Numbered from the stretch's first letter, positions 43,383 to 53,374 are shown. The stretch: 64,000 nt of DNA from Muribaculum sp. (GCA_009775095.1 VSOZ01000013.1:27382-91381); one strand, 5' to 3'. A program made the numbers and translations. The notes: a model not told the origin generated them from the letters alone.

Positions 43383-44576
43383 TCAATCGTCAAGAGCATC
43401 CTCGTCGATTGAGAAATCATCGGGAAACTCCTCATCGTCCTCAAACAAGCTGTCGGCCGACGGCTCGCTCTCTTTCTTGTCATCGGAAGCGACACTTTTC
43501 AGTTTAACTTTCGGCTTGGCAGTCTTGGCCTCGCTGTCGCCGCCTTTAAGAGCCTCCATAATCTTAGCTTCGAGTTCATCGGCAAGTTCGGGATTATCGG
43601 CTATCATGCGCTTGGCGCCCACACTGCCCTGAGCCAGCTTGGAGCCGTCGTAACTGAACCAAGAACCGCTTTTGGATATGATACCCAATTCCACACCGAG
43701 GTCAAGTATCTCACCCGAGCGAGAGATGCCCTCGCCAAACATTATGTCAAACTCGGCACGCTTGAATGGAGGAGCCACTTTGTTTTTAACGACCTTGACC
43801 TTTGTACGACGTCCAAGCACATCCTCGCCGTCTTTAATCGTAGTGGCCGAACGGATGTCAACACGTACCGAAGAATAGAACTTCAACGCATTACCGCCGG
43901 TAGTAGTCTCTGAAGGACCGAACATCACCCCTATCTTGTCACGCAGCTGGTTGATAAATATACAGCATGTGTTGGTACGCGATATCGTACCGGTCAGTTT
44001 ACGCATGGCCTGCGACATCAGACGTGCCTGAAGCCCCACGCTGCGTTCGCCCATATCGCCGTCTATCTCGCTCTTGGGAGTGAGCGCGGCCACAGAGTCA
44101 ATGACGATAATATCAATAGCCGATGATCTTATGAGCTGCTCGGTTATCTCGAGAGCCTGCTCACCGTTATCGGGCTGAGCTATAAGCAGATTATCGACAT
44201 CCACTCCGAGTTTCTCGGCATAAAAACGGTCAAAAGCATGCTCGGCATCAATTATAGCCGCTATACCCCCCTTTTTCTGCGCTTCGGCAATGGCGTGGAT
44301 GGCCAACGTGGTTTTACCTGAAGATTCCGGACCATAAATCTCGGTGATACGGCCGCGAGGAAATCCACCCACACCGAGAGCGAAATTAAGCCCTATCGAA
44401 CCGGTAGGTATCACTTCAATATCCTCGACACGGTCATCGCCGAGTTTCATTATAGAGCCGCGGCCGAAATTCTTCTCGATACGCTCCATCGCCTGCGACA
44501 GTGCGCTTAACTTAGCTGCGGCAGGATTAGCGGTATCTCCGCCTTTCTTTATCGTAGTTTTTTTGCTTTTTTCCAT
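43383..44576 (-). CDS. recA: RecA recombinase
   Basis: A 397-residue RecA: FGRGSIMKLG, Walker A GPESSGKTT, IDAEHAFD, IIVIDSVAALTPKSE, the L2-type INQLRDKIGVMFGPSETTTGGNAL region, and an acidic C-terminal tail (DDEEFPDDFSIDEDALDD). It drives homologous recombination and, in bacteria with LexA, SOS induction. A TATCTTTG box lies 39 nt upstream. The first codons and leader are duplicated at 46473-46612. Confidence 0.98.
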   Translation of the reverse strand: MEKSKKTTIKKGGDTANPAAAKLSALSQAMERIEKNFGRGSIMKLGDDRVEDIEVIPTGSIGLNFALGVGGFPRGRITEIYGPESSGKTTLAIHAIAEAQKKGGIAAIIDAEHAFDRFYAEKLGVDVDNLLIAQPDNGEQALEITEQLIRSSAIDIIVIDSVAALTPKSEIDGDMGERSVGLQARLMSQAMRKLTGTISRTNTCCIFINQLRDKIGVMFGPSETTTGGNALKFYSSVRVDIRSATTIKDGEDVLGRRTKVKVVKNKVAPPFKRAEFDIMFGEGISRSGEILDLGVELGIISKSGSWFSYDGSKLAQGSVGAKRMIADNPELADELEAKIMEALKGGDSEAKTAKPKVKLKSVASDDKKESEPSADSLFEDDEEFPDDFSIDEDALDD

Positions 44577-44681
44577 GATAAATAAACGTTTGTATGTATT
44601 AATATTTTTCTAATGCAAAGATAACGCCTATGCCGTGCCGAAGCGCAGCCCACCCAAGTTAAAAAACAATAAAAGCATCAA
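44541..44681. repeat. recA 5' end and leader, original copy of a 141-bp direct repeat
   Basis: This 141-bp block (first 12 recA codons plus promoter leader) recurs at 46473-46612 in the same orientation with one substitution and one T-run indel. The intervening 1.8 kb holds an IS982 remnant and a DUF1016 gene, so the pair behaves like the direct repeats around an insertion. Confidence 0.85.
44616..44623 (-). promoter_or_regulatory. recA -7 box
   Basis: CAAAGATA on the plus strand is TATCTTTG on the minus strand, 39 nt before the recA start. The duplicated copy near 46548 retains the AAAGATA core but has A instead of G just upstream. Confidence 0.55.
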
Positions 44682-44745
44682 TTCGTCGGTATTTCATAGC
44701 TTCAATGAAATGCTTTTACCTATTACTCAAACATCACAAAAAGAA
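44680..44745. repeat. 66-bp repeat, 5' end of IS982-like element, copy 1
   Basis: Bases 44680-44745 recur at 47138-47203 with two mismatches. The block runs into the first codons of the IS982-like transposase (ATC ACA AAA AGA, where the start ATG appears lost), so it is probably the element's terminal region. Confidence 0.65.
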
Positions 44746-45167
44746 TTATCGAAATTTTCGTAATGGCAGATGAATTCTGCAAAGTTTTTAACACCATACT
44801 CCGTCGCAGAGTACTTGAAGCAACTCGCAAAGACAATAAGCGGGACTACCACCGTGATGAACGTATGCCTCAAGCCGAGATTATCCTCATCATGATAATG
44901 TTCCACAGCCCCAATCACAAATGCCTGAAACACTTATATCTGAACGAGATATGTGTCAGATACAAGCATCTGTTTCCACTGATTGTGTCATACAGCAGAT
45001 TTACTGAACTGTAGAAGTCTGTGGTCTTGCAGTTAGTTATCTTCGTTAAGAAGTGTCTGTTGGGCAAATGCTCGGGAATCAGTTTTGTTGATAGTACCCT
45101 TCTGCGCGTGTGTCGCAACCAACGCATACACAAGATATTCAAAGGCACAGCACAACATGGCATCTGA
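44733..45167 (+). pseudogene. IS982-family transposase remnant
   Basis: The reading frame EIFVMADEFCKVFN, then EIILIMIMFHSPNHKCLKHLYLNEIC, SYSRFTEL, and after an in-frame TAG (45012-45014) GKCSGISFVDSTLLRVCRNQ is the N-terminal two-fifths of an IS982 transposase. It lacks an ATG at the expected start, carries the internal stop and is cut off at 45167, so it is inactive. Bases 45168-45263 after it are an AT-rich run of degenerate ATGATT-like repeats. Confidence 0.8.
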
Positions 45168-45263
45168 ACATTTGAACAAATGACTGAATAATTAGATGAT
45201 AAAATGATTAATCACTTAAATGATTGATCATTCAGATGATTCGGTGATTGATTTCTGAAATTC

Positions 45264-46367
45264 TCAATCATCCGACACTCCATCATAGGTATCTATGACG
45301 TTCTGCAATTCAGCCTCGGATGGTAGCAATTTTGCTGCTTTCTCTGAAATGAATTCCTTCAGCTTATACTCTGCAACTCCAAGTGGCTGATTCATCCCTC
45401 GGAATGACCATTCTACAACAGTGTCATCTTTCGATTTACAAATCAGCAACCCAATTGTCGGGTTGTCATCAGGCTGCTTCATCAGTTCATCAACCGCCGA
45501 AACATAGAAATTCAATTTTCCAGCAAAGTCAGGAATAAAAGGCACAACCTTCAATTCACATACAATATATGATTTGAGTCTCGTATGGTAGAAAATCATA
45601 TCGGGAATGAATGTCTGCCCTCCCGACATCTTTAATTCCATCTGACGACCGACATATGCGAACCCCTGACCTAATTCAAGAAGGAATCGGGTAATGTTGG
45701 CTGCGAGTTCATCCTCTAACTGCTTTTCGGTCGTAATTTTCTTGTCTATGAATTTGAAATCATACGGACTTTTCAATATAGCCTTTGCGAGACCACTATA
45801 TGGAGCGGGCAATTTTTCATCGAAGTTGGTAATGGCGTGACCTTGTTTCTCATATAGATTGTCATCTATTTCCGCGCCAAGTTCAGCCCTGCTCCAACTA
45901 TTCCGTATTGTTTCCTCAATATAGAAAAGAGCCTCGCTGACGGACTTGCTGCGAGTGAATATCTCTATGTGGTGTCCCCAAGGTATCATGCCAAAATCAG
46001 TAGGCATCTCAAATTCGTCAACAAGTTGTTGACGAATTACATCCTCCTGATTATAAAACCCATACCAGCGTTTGGCATACTTGATGTTGGTGACAGAAAA
46101 ACCTGCCTGACCGGGAAAAGCAGTCTTGAGGTCAAGGCTTAGACAATCGAAGAATGCACTACCCCATTTGGCAGCTTCATGAAGTCTTGAAATATCTCGC
46201 CCCATATACCAATAGTATTCCAGCATAGATGTGTTGACCTTAACCGCTGCCTTTATCTGCGACCTGTGGAAACGCTCTTTTAACGTGCTCAATAGCTGCG
46301 CATACTCTTTGCCCACGATAATTGTATCGCGTTTCACAAATTCGGGTTTATTGTCTGTCTTTGCCAT
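45264..46367 (-). CDS. PDDEXK nuclease-domain protein, DUF1016 (YhcG type)
   Basis: A 367-residue protein. The N-terminal DUF1016_N helical part (QIKAAVKVNTSMLEYYWYMGRDI, WGSAFFDCLSLDLK, SVTNIKYAKRWYGFY) is followed by a PD-(D/E)XK nuclease core: FIPDMIFYHTRLKSYIVCELK gives D and E-x-K. The family occurs widely beside restriction, phage and mobile genes, and its target is not defined. It lies between two copies of the recA leader and next to an IS982 remnant, so it was probably acquired by insertion. Confidence 0.85.
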   Translation of the reverse strand: MAKTDNKPEFVKRDTIIVGKEYAQLLSTLKERFHRSQIKAAVKVNTSMLEYYWYMGRDISRLHEAAKWGSAFFDCLSLDLKTAFPGQAGFSVTNIKYAKRWYGFYNQEDVIRQQLVDEFEMPTDFGMIPWGHHIEIFTRSKSVSEALFYIEETIRNSWSRAELGAEIDDNLYEKQGHAITNFDEKLPAPYSGLAKAILKSPYDFKFIDKKITTEKQLEDELAANITRFLLELGQGFAYVGRQMELKMSGGQTFIPDMIFYHTRLKSYIVCELKVVPFIPDFAGKLNFYVSAVDELMKQPDDNPTIGLLICKSKDDTVVEWSFRGMNQPLGVAEYKLKEFISEKAAKLLPSEAELQNVIDTYDGVSDD

Positions 46368-46472
46368 GATCTTAATTTTTATTGGTGAATATTATCAGAA
46401 TGAAAGTCAATCTATAACTTGCTTTTTTGTGATAAAAATACACTTAAATAATACTCACAATAAGTTTGAGCA

Positions 46473-46612
46473 GCCTTTCTTTATCGTAGTTTTTTTGCTT
46501 TTTCCATGATAAATAAACGTTTGTATGTATTAATATTTTTCTAATACAAAGATAACGCCTATGCCGTGCCGAAGCGCAGCCCACCCAAGTTAAAAAACAA
46601 TAAAAGCATCAA
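46473..46612. repeat. Second copy of the recA 5' end and leader
   Basis: This copy of 44541-44681 differs by one substitution and one base in a T run. It encodes only the first recA codons and is preceded by unrelated AT-rich sequence, so it makes no protein. It may still carry a promoter reading leftwards toward the DUF1016 gene. Confidence 0.85.
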
Positions 46613-46678
46613 CAGCCCGTATAAATAATAAAGAAAGGGTATAAGGAATTATATCCAAATGTCCCTCCACCGTTGTAT

Positions 46679-47059
46679 TTAATACTTCCTAATCCAGACC
46701 GTGCCCCCGTTTTCAGATGTTATCATACGGTCACCCTCGATTTTGAATGTACAGGTCCATGGATCATCATCATCGGCTTCACTTTCCCACCATATAGAAA
46801 GAGTATTACCGTTGACAGTATACCTGCCGGTATCGGTATCCTCATCACTCGGATTGTCGACGCTCCATTCTCGGAAAAAACACGAACCATAAGCATTGAA
46901 GCTCAGTTGGGTCACATAACCCTCCGATTCGAGTTCCCAAACCCCTACCACAGGTGTATATTTTTCATCATCGTCATCATCGTCGCCACAGGCGGTAAAG
47001 CTAACCGCCATCAGCATGACACATAACATCATGCCGAAGAATCTAAATGTTTTCTTCAT
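46679..47059 (-). CDS. Small lipocalin-like lipoprotein
   Basis: A 126-residue lipoprotein: signal MMLCVMLMAVSFTACGDDDDDD with the typical aspartate-rich linker after Cys. The rest (VVGVWELESEGYVTQLSF, GRYTVNGNTLSIWW, CTFKIEGDRMITSENGGTVWIRKY) has the pattern of DUF5004/lipocalin-like Bacteroidales lipoproteins, with a W-E-L start and short beta strands. Ligand and role are unknown. It lies between the second recA-leader copy and a second IS982 end. Confidence 0.65.
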   Translation of the reverse strand: MKKTFRFFGMMLCVMLMAVSFTACGDDDDDDEKYTPVVGVWELESEGYVTQLSFNAYGSCFFREWSVDNPSDEDTDTGRYTVNGNTLSIWWESEADDDDPWTCTFKIEGDRMITSENGGTVWIRKY

Positions 47060-47137
47060 TTTGTTAAAATTTAAAGTTAGAAAATTACAGGATTATTATC
47101 CACTCTATCGAAATTTGATTGTCTCCACAAAATTCAT

Positions 47138-47203
47138 AATTCGTCGGTATTTCATAGCTTCAATGAAATGCTTGTACCTATTACTCAATCATCACAAAAA
47201 GAA
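47138..47203. repeat. 66-bp IS982-end repeat, copy 2
   Basis: This copy matches 44680-44745 with two mismatches. It stops within the transposase's first codons and continues into unrelated sequence (47204-47475), in which a 60-codon frame is open but I recognise no family. Confidence 0.6.
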
Positions 47204-47475
47204 AAAGCATGAAGCTATTGAATATTACCGTTATGAAGCTCCGGACTGCTTGACACAAGTAATAGACAATAGCCCATGCTTCAATAATGTATACAGATTA
47301 TATACACTAAAAAAACATGAGCGACTTGCTACTATCCTTGTGTCGTTGCGAAATTGTCCAGATTCCATAACAGGGATAATTTTCAAATGCTCATTCTAAT
47401 TATGTATGTTCACTCTTGAACGTATTGCAAAATTAATATATTTTTTGAATCCGTTAATAAGGCCGGTATTAAAAC

Positions 47476-47513
47476 AACCAAGAGGTACAGCTTTTGAGCT
47501 ATACCTCTTGGTT
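47476..47513 (-). terminator. Intrinsic terminator after tRNA-Pro
   Basis: AACCAAGAGGTA-C-AGC pairs with GCT-A-TACCTCTTGGTT around a TTTTGA loop, one A-C mismatch. On the minus strand it is followed by GTTTTAAT, as expected downstream of tRNA-Pro. Confidence 0.75.
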
Positions 47514-47516
47514 ATG

Positions 47517-47590
47517 TCGGGGTGAGAAGACTCGAACTTCCGACCTCCACGTCCCGAACGTGGCGCGCTGCCAACTGTGCTACACCCCGA
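47517..47590 (-). tRNA. tRNA-Pro (CGG)
   Basis: On the minus strand the acceptor arms TCGGGGT and ACCCCGA pair, the T-loop reads GTTCGAGTC, and the anticodon stem CCACG/CGTGG holds the loop TTCGGGA, giving anticodon CGG. The 74-nt gene does not encode CCA. Confidence 0.92.
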
Positions 47591-47654
47591 GGCCGATAAT
47601 TCGACCGCAAAGATAAGACTTTTTTGTCAATCGGCAATCACATTTAGAATATTT

Positions 47655-50600
47655 TTATCTAAATATCTCTTCGGTCTTAAACCGGCGGGTAGTCAGTACG
47701 ACTACCTTATCGGGTGACAAGATGGTCTCTATCACGGGTTTGTCATAGAAATAACGGTTGTTCTCCGAACTCCAACGCAAACACTCCTCAGGGGTCGGGA
47801 AGTGCATGAACAATCTGTGCTCACCGCTCTTGTTGCCTATTGTATCGACATTTTCCGGCTCGACAAATACCGCAGACTTCCTCATAAGGAAAGGCAACAA
47901 CTCCTGCGACACGGGAGGAGCAGGTAAAAAGCCATATGTCTCGGTACCCGACAGATAATGATACATCATGAACCGACGGGCACCGGTCGACAAAATCTTG
48001 TCAACACGCTCTTTCAGATGCCGTTTGACTTCAAGAAGCCCTTCGTCGGTAAGCTCAAAGAAAGCAAACTCTTCGTACAGATGCATGCCGTCGACAAGGC
48101 TCGTGCAGTTTTCGGTAAAATACCGGTCAAGCACATTATTGTCTATTATGGAAATAAACGGATCGCGCTTCACAGGCTCCATAGCGCCGAGATGACGACA
48201 CTCCTCCTCATACCATATCCTGAGATTACCTACATAAGCCGACAACCGGTCATAAACATTCTTAAGATTATTGGACACCTTTGACAGACGGTCGATAATC
48301 ATTCCCTGAACATGCAGCCGTAAGTCTATGTCGCGCAGCTCCGTCTCCTTAACTCCGCGGCGATCGGCTATTTCAGCCACACTCTCATTACGCTTGCGCT
48401 TCAGTATCTTCATCCACAGCGTACGGTATATCCATAGTCCGGCAGCCAGAGCACCGCTTACCGCTCCGCCGATAAATGTCCACTTCTCAAGATAGCCGTG
48501 ATAAAGCAGGTAGCCCCAGATGCCAAACAGCACGACAGAGATAACCGACAGCCATAAAGCTGTCTTGAGCGACCACATACGGTAATCGGCAATCTTCTTG
48601 TTGCCCTCGCTGTAACGTCGATCCTCCTCCTTTTTGAGTGCGGCAATCTCGCCCTGCAAGCGTAAACGCGAGCTGTCGGAAATAGCTTTACGCCCGTTGG
48701 GATTAGCGAACCGGTTTACAAGTATCTCGTATTCGGTGCGGAGCTTGGCATATTCATCCTGCATCTTGTGCAACTCCTTGCTCTCCGCTTCTATTATTAT
48801 ACCCAAAAGGGCTTCCTGAATACGGTTGTCGGTAGTATTGAAGTGTACTACATCTGTCTCGATGGCACGACCGGAAGCATCCACCCCGTCAACCTTTATA
48901 CAGGTGATAATCACCGCATTTCGGAAATATTTCTCGGCATAATCATACGGTATGTAGCAATATCCGCAGTCACCGAACCGCTCTCCCCATGAATTTCTGA
49001 CTACAAACACCCGCTCCTCGTCGGAAAATCCGGCAACGACCATGGCGTGATACGATTCCTTGTCAGACAGTTCACTTTCTGACGGGAAACCGACAAAGCC
49101 CGCATTGCCTCCGGCAAACGAGTCGAATATACGCGCCGACACAGCCACGGGGTATCCGTCGGCTATCGCCGATTTTATATCGCCTATGCAGCAATCCACG
49201 TTTTTAGCCTCGGTCACAGTACGCTTGGCGGCATCGGCTATCGCCTCGGCCGACGGTGGCGTCGAGAAGTCCTCGGCACGATAAGGATGCTTGGCCTCGT
49301 CACATATGCCGCGCTCCATCAGGCCTTGTATAGACCTATAGAAGCTACTGCCGACATCCTCCGAAGTCTTACCCTCATAATCACGGGCGTTGTAGTAAAC
49401 AAACGCCTCGCTGAGGTCGGGATTGGACGCCAGCGGCAAAGAGCGCCGTATGACATACTCCACCATCGATGTAAGGGCAAATGCACCGCAGGAACCTTGC
49501 GAACCCTGATCTTTTATGCCGGTAAAGCCTCCGCGCAGGTCTATACTGCGCTCCTTTACCGGATGAGGCTCGTAGGTGTGCTGAAGAGGTGTCTCGTCCT
49601 GTGTTATCGAATCAAGACGGTATACCGTGCCCTCAAATGTGAAACCGCTCTCGGTCAATCGCTTCTGCACCTGAGGCAGCTGTTTCAGCAGCGCGCGTTT
49701 CTGTTCGCGCTCCTCTGTTTTACGACGTAAAAACTGAGTGGAATTTCTTATCTTCGTCCTGAGACGTTTTATAGCTTCAAGCGGATTGTGCAGATACTCG
49801 GGAAAATCACCGTTTTTATTGCCCTCCTCGATGAACATGCCTATGCTCTCGATCCACAAATCGTCAACCGACATCTGCGTATCGCTAATGGCCGCATCCT
49901 TGAACAAGGGATTGTCGGTACCGAGCAGCATGGCCAGCACAGCCTCCTTTTCAGGGAGCGAGAGATTCTCATCCGCAATAAATCCGGTAAGTTCGCGCTC
50001 CATCTCCTCAAACATGAGGTCAAGTTCGGGAGTGGCACGCGCAATGACATTGTTTCGGTTATAGTCACGTGTAAGCAACGGCGCCACATGGAGCCTGTAG
50101 AAGTCGCACATGCGCTCCTTAAGCCGCGCAAGCACCTCCTGCGAAACACCGTTGGCAATATTGACGCTCACCTCGCGGCAATCGACATGCTCGTTGGCCA
50201 ATATCTCGACAAACGCTCGACTGTGCAGATAGTCGACAAAATAATCTTTGTCAAAATTCATCACCGCAAGCCCCATGGCATCCACGGGACGTGTCGTATC
50301 GATACGGCTGACCGACGGCACCGTCTCCTCATACTTCTCAATGCGCAGAAGAGCATATTCACCTATAAGTCTTATCCATGAGTCGAAATCGAAATTCACG
50401 GCAAGACCTTCGTCATTGACATTCTGGACCACACGCAGTATGTCGACCGACTTGTTTTCACGCAACGGCACAAGACGGTGCAACCCGTCGGCTGTACGTG
50501 AACGCAATACGTCATAATCGCCACCGGCCTCCGAAGTCTCGAATATGCGCGCAAGATCACCGGCCACACCGATTATCTCGACATGATACTTCTTGCCGCA

Positions 50601-50894
50601 ACCGTTTACCGCATCCACAATCTCGATAACACGGCTTACCGACTTTTCATCATAAAGCCGACAATACACTGTTAGGGCAAGCAGCCCTGTACCGGGATTG
50701 TTTATAGTGACCTTTTCGGTATAAAGACGCGAAAAAAAGCGGATGTTTTCAGCGGTGTCGGCTTTGTCATCAACCGTTATCAGATAGAAATACGGCGCTA
50801 CCAACGGCTCGCCGTACTTGGCAATGTATTCGGCGAGATGCCGGGCGGAGTCTTGAAGCTCCGCCCCGACAAACAGATGCGCGCTATGTGTCAT
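47655..50894 (-). CDS. Membrane-anchored papain-like (C1) cysteine protease, third gene of the tubulin-VWA operon
   Basis: A 1079-residue protein without signal peptide. Residues 1-440 are a mostly helical region of no family I know. Residues about 450-665 form a C1 peptidase: GIKDQGSQGSCGAFA with catalytic C469, SYHAMVVAGF with H616, and VVRNSWGERFGDCGY with N634. Coiled-coil-like helices precede two transmembrane helices (about 777-798 and 806-825), and a C-terminal 250-residue region follows. With two helices both large parts should lie on the same side, presumably the cytoplasm. Its ATG overlaps the tubulin-like stop as TAATG. The substrate may be one of its operon partners; that is inference. 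Confidence 0.8.
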   Translation of the reverse strand: MTHSAHLFVGAELQDSARHLAEYIAKYGEPLVAPYFYLITVDDKADTAENIRFFSRLYTEKVTINNPGTGLLALTVYCRLYDEKSVSRVIEIVDAVNGCGKKYHVEIIGVAGDLARIFETSEAGGDYDVLRSRTADGLHRLVPLRENKSVDILRVVQNVNDEGLAVNFDFDSWIRLIGEYALLRIEKYEETVPSVSRIDTTRPVDAMGLAVMNFDKDYFVDYLHSRAFVEILANEHVDCREVSVNIANGVSQEVLARLKERMCDFYRLHVAPLLTRDYNRNNVIARATPELDLMFEEMERELTGFIADENLSLPEKEAVLAMLLGTDNPLFKDAAISDTQMSVDDLWIESIGMFIEEGNKNGDFPEYLHNPLEAIKRLRTKIRNSTQFLRRKTEEREQKRALLKQLPQVQKRLTESGFTFEGTVYRLDSITQDETPLQHTYEPHPVKERSIDLRGGFTGIKDQGSQGSCGAFALTSMVEYVIRRSLPLASNPDLSEAFVYYNARDYEGKTSEDVGSSFYRSIQGLMERGICDEAKHPYRAEDFSTPPSAEAIADAAKRTVTEAKNVDCCIGDIKSAIADGYPVAVSARIFDSFAGGNAGFVGFPSESELSDKESYHAMVVAGFSDEERVFVVRNSWGERFGDCGYCYIPYDYAEKYFRNAVIITCIKVDGVDASGRAIETDVVHFNTTDNRIQEALLGIIIEAESKELHKMQDEYAKLRTEYEILVNRFANPNGRKAISDSSRLRLQGEIAALKKEEDRRYSEGNKKIADYRMWSLKTALWLSVISVVLFGIWGYLLYHGYLEKWTFIGGAVSGALAAGLWIYRTLWMKILKRKRNESVAEIADRRGVKETELRDIDLRLHVQGMIIDRLSKVSNNLKNVYDRLSAYVGNLRIWYEEECRHLGAMEPVKRDPFISIIDNNVLDRYFTENCTSLVDGMHLYEEFAFFELTDEGLLEVKRHLKERVDKILSTGARRFMMYHYLSGTETYGFLPAPPVSQELLPFLMRKSAVFVEPENVDTIGNKSGEHRLFMHFPTPEECLRWSSENNRYFYDKPVIETILSPDKVVVLTTRRFKTEEIFR

Positions 50895-53374
50895 TAAAGT
50901 TCTTTCTTGACAAAGTTTATTTCACGGCGTATGAGATCGGCTATACTTCTGTTCTCACGCTTTTTAAGCTCCTCGGTAGTCATGTTGACCTGTGCGAAGT
51001 CTGTAAGATACTTCTCTTTGGCAGCATCTATAATCTGCTGTACTGCCGCGGTGCCTTTGACGCGTTCGAGTTCTTCAAGATAACGGGTGAAGGCCTCCTC
51101 TATCGACGGCTTCAGGCGCTGAAATTTGGTAAACGCCTCGTCGCGGTAAGGCTCAAGCTCGCTCCAATAGTCATCGAGAGCGTCACCGTTTTCCTCATCT
51201 TTATAATAATACCTGCCTTCGTCATTTTTGATAAGTCCGAATATGAGGCCTTTAACCCACAGCTCGAGTGTGTTGTCTATGCGCTCTTTGGGGTCAAGCG
51301 AATAGTCGTCGCGTACCATGCGGCGACGTATATTCTCATCAAAATGGCAGCTGTATGACGTCATGCCTGAGTTCCACTCGTTGTATTCGCGGCGATAATC
51401 GTTGACTGATGAGATGGCATACGGAGGGAAAACACCATACTGGCGGAATATAACAATACGGTCGGTGCCGCCTATAGAAGCATAATTGCAGTCTACATTA
51501 CCGTCAATGATTGTCTTGAAGTCGATAGGACCCTCTTTCAGATAAGTGTGCTCCTTGTCAGGCACTCCTATGAAGTAGTAGTCTGGAATGGCACGGTGCA
51601 TACGACCCTTGAAATCAAGATTAATCAGCGGGCTCGACTGCTCAAGGGCAAAACGGTATTTACGATAAAGCTCATCCTCGGGCAGTTCACGGAGCGCACC
51701 CTCGATGTCGCGCTCGCGCCATTGCACGGCACCGTGAAGCTGCGATGCAAAGCGGTGCAGACACTCCGAAAGCTCCGACTGCGGCCGGCCGGGTATGTCA
51801 AGCAATTTGTCGGTCAACGGAACAGAGGCAATGAACTGTGCCGGATCGATCTCGCCGTCATCGACCGTAACGCGGTTGACATAAGGCTGCGTGAGGTCTA
51901 TCTGGAATATCTGCGTACGACGTCGTATGCCGTCCTGAAGCACGGTAAGCTCGGCACTGTCGACACGATGTATGTTTTCAAGAACCGACTTGATGGTATC
52001 TATTTTTGAGTCGGCACTCTTCAACAGATTGAGCATCCATGTATAGAACGATATAGCCGCTTCACGGCGCTCTATCTCGCGTTCGTTGATAACCACGCGG
52101 TTCACATGCTCAACCACATCGTCCTTAGCCTCCTGCTTGGCTCCCTTACGTGTAAATATCTTGGCGATAATCTCAAGCAGGTCCTTTATGGACACTTCAA
52201 GCGAGCTCTCGGCCGCTCCCTGTTTCTGACGGAAGCTCTTGAGTTCCTGCTGCATCTCGTCCATACATATATCGACCTGTCCGCGTATAGCCGCGATGAC
52301 CTGCTTTGCAAGCCCCACACCACACTCTTGATTGATAGTGGTCACCATGAGTTTGTGGAACTCTCGCTCCACACGGTCAGTCAGTTCGCCGAGCCTGTTG
52401 GGAACATGTGATGACGGTATGGCCACACGGGTACGATAATCCTCTATCTGCGGACGCGGATCGGACGGATTGTCAAGTTCGCTCATCGGATAAGACGGCT
52501 TCTGCGGCAGCATGAAGTCGATGACATCGTCGCGCCCGTTGTTTTCGCGTATGCGCACGTCGGGGCTGTCGATCCAAGCGTTTGCCACTATCTCGGCGTC
52601 GCCGCACGAGTTGAGCAGGCGCTCTATGATACGGCGCGATGCCTTTAGCTCGTATATGCGGCTTAGGTCGCCTGACCTGAATATCATCTCGCTCATGCCC
52701 AAAGCCGACGCCCACACCTTCTTGTCCTCTATGTCGTAAGTGCACGATATCATGTCTTTCTCCGCATTGTCGGCGACACTTGACGCGCTACCCGAGAGCT
52801 CGCCGGCTCCGGTGACAAGGCTTCGGCTTATCATCTCGGCTATGTCATCGACATGGTCATAGCTCGTGTTGTTGAAGTTTTTGTTGCCGGCAAAATAGAC
52901 AGCGTTAAACGGCTTGCCGTCGACCTCGACAGTCTCGCGCACGTAGTCAAACGTAAACTTGTCGCCTATGCCGAGATGCATCAGATAGTCGCAGTCACAC
53001 AAAGCGCCGAAGCCGTTGGGTTTAAGACGATCCTTATTATATGTAAGCTGTGCGTCAAATACATCGGGCAGCACGGCATAGCCGATAAGTTTTCCGGCCG
53101 ACTGCTTGTTGGTCTGCTGAATGGCCTTCAGCAGATATGCCATGTCGATAAACGTACCGCATCCGGTGCCTCCCGCAATGGAGAAGACCATGCTTATCTC
53201 AACCGCTTTATCAAGAAGCGTGTATTTTGCGTCGTGTGACACGCGTATGTTTGTAATAGCGTTGAGTGCCTGTTTTATTCGAGACTCGACATCAGGATAA
53301 TTTATGCCGAAGGCAAAGCGTCCGTTAGTACGCACCATACCCGCTCCGGCGGTCATCGAAGTAAGAGCCGCCAC
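50894..53374 (-). CDS. Tubulin/FtsZ-superfamily protein, main part (after an in-frame TAG)
   Basis: Together with 53390-53659 this is one reading frame of about 921 codons broken by TAG at 53390-53392. The part listed starts at GTG 53374 and has 826 residues. It carries TAGAGMVRTNGRFAF and the tubulin signature in SIAGGTGCGTFIDMAYLL (GGTGCG, matching GGGTGTG), followed by a long C-terminal extension. The family is tubulin-like (Tubulin_2 type), larger than FtsZ. The nucleotide-binding first strand lies in the upstream fragment, so a product starting here would lack it. It lies between the VWA and protease genes. A sequencing error or a real null mutation are both possible. Confidence 0.75.
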   Translation of the reverse strand: MAALTSMTAGAGMVRTNGRFAFGINYPDVESRIKQALNAITNIRVSHDAKYTLLDKAVEISMVFSIAGGTGCGTFIDMAYLLKAIQQTNKQSAGKLIGYAVLPDVFDAQLTYNKDRLKPNGFGALCDCDYLMHLGIGDKFTFDYVRETVEVDGKPFNAVYFAGNKNFNNTSYDHVDDIAEMISRSLVTGAGELSGSASSVADNAEKDMISCTYDIEDKKVWASALGMSEMIFRSGDLSRIYELKASRRIIERLLNSCGDAEIVANAWIDSPDVRIRENNGRDDVIDFMLPQKPSYPMSELDNPSDPRPQIEDYRTRVAIPSSHVPNRLGELTDRVEREFHKLMVTTINQECGVGLAKQVIAAIRGQVDICMDEMQQELKSFRQKQGAAESSLEVSIKDLLEIIAKIFTRKGAKQEAKDDVVEHVNRVVINEREIERREAAISFYTWMLNLLKSADSKIDTIKSVLENIHRVDSAELTVLQDGIRRRTQIFQIDLTQPYVNRVTVDDGEIDPAQFIASVPLTDKLLDIPGRPQSELSECLHRFASQLHGAVQWRERDIEGALRELPEDELYRKYRFALEQSSPLINLDFKGRMHRAIPDYYFIGVPDKEHTYLKEGPIDFKTIIDGNVDCNYASIGGTDRIVIFRQYGVFPPYAISSVNDYRREYNEWNSGMTSYSCHFDENIRRRMVRDDYSLDPKERIDNTLELWVKGLIFGLIKNDEGRYYYKDEENGDALDDYWSELEPYRDEAFTKFQRLKPSIEEAFTRYLEELERVKGTAAVQQIIDAAKEKYLTDFAQVNMTTEELKKRENRSIADLIRREINFVKKEL

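Noticed and set aside
47016..47399. 127-codon frame after the lipoprotein
   Set aside because: It starts inside the lipoprotein gene on the other strand, crosses the IS982-end repeat and resembles no family; probably a relic.
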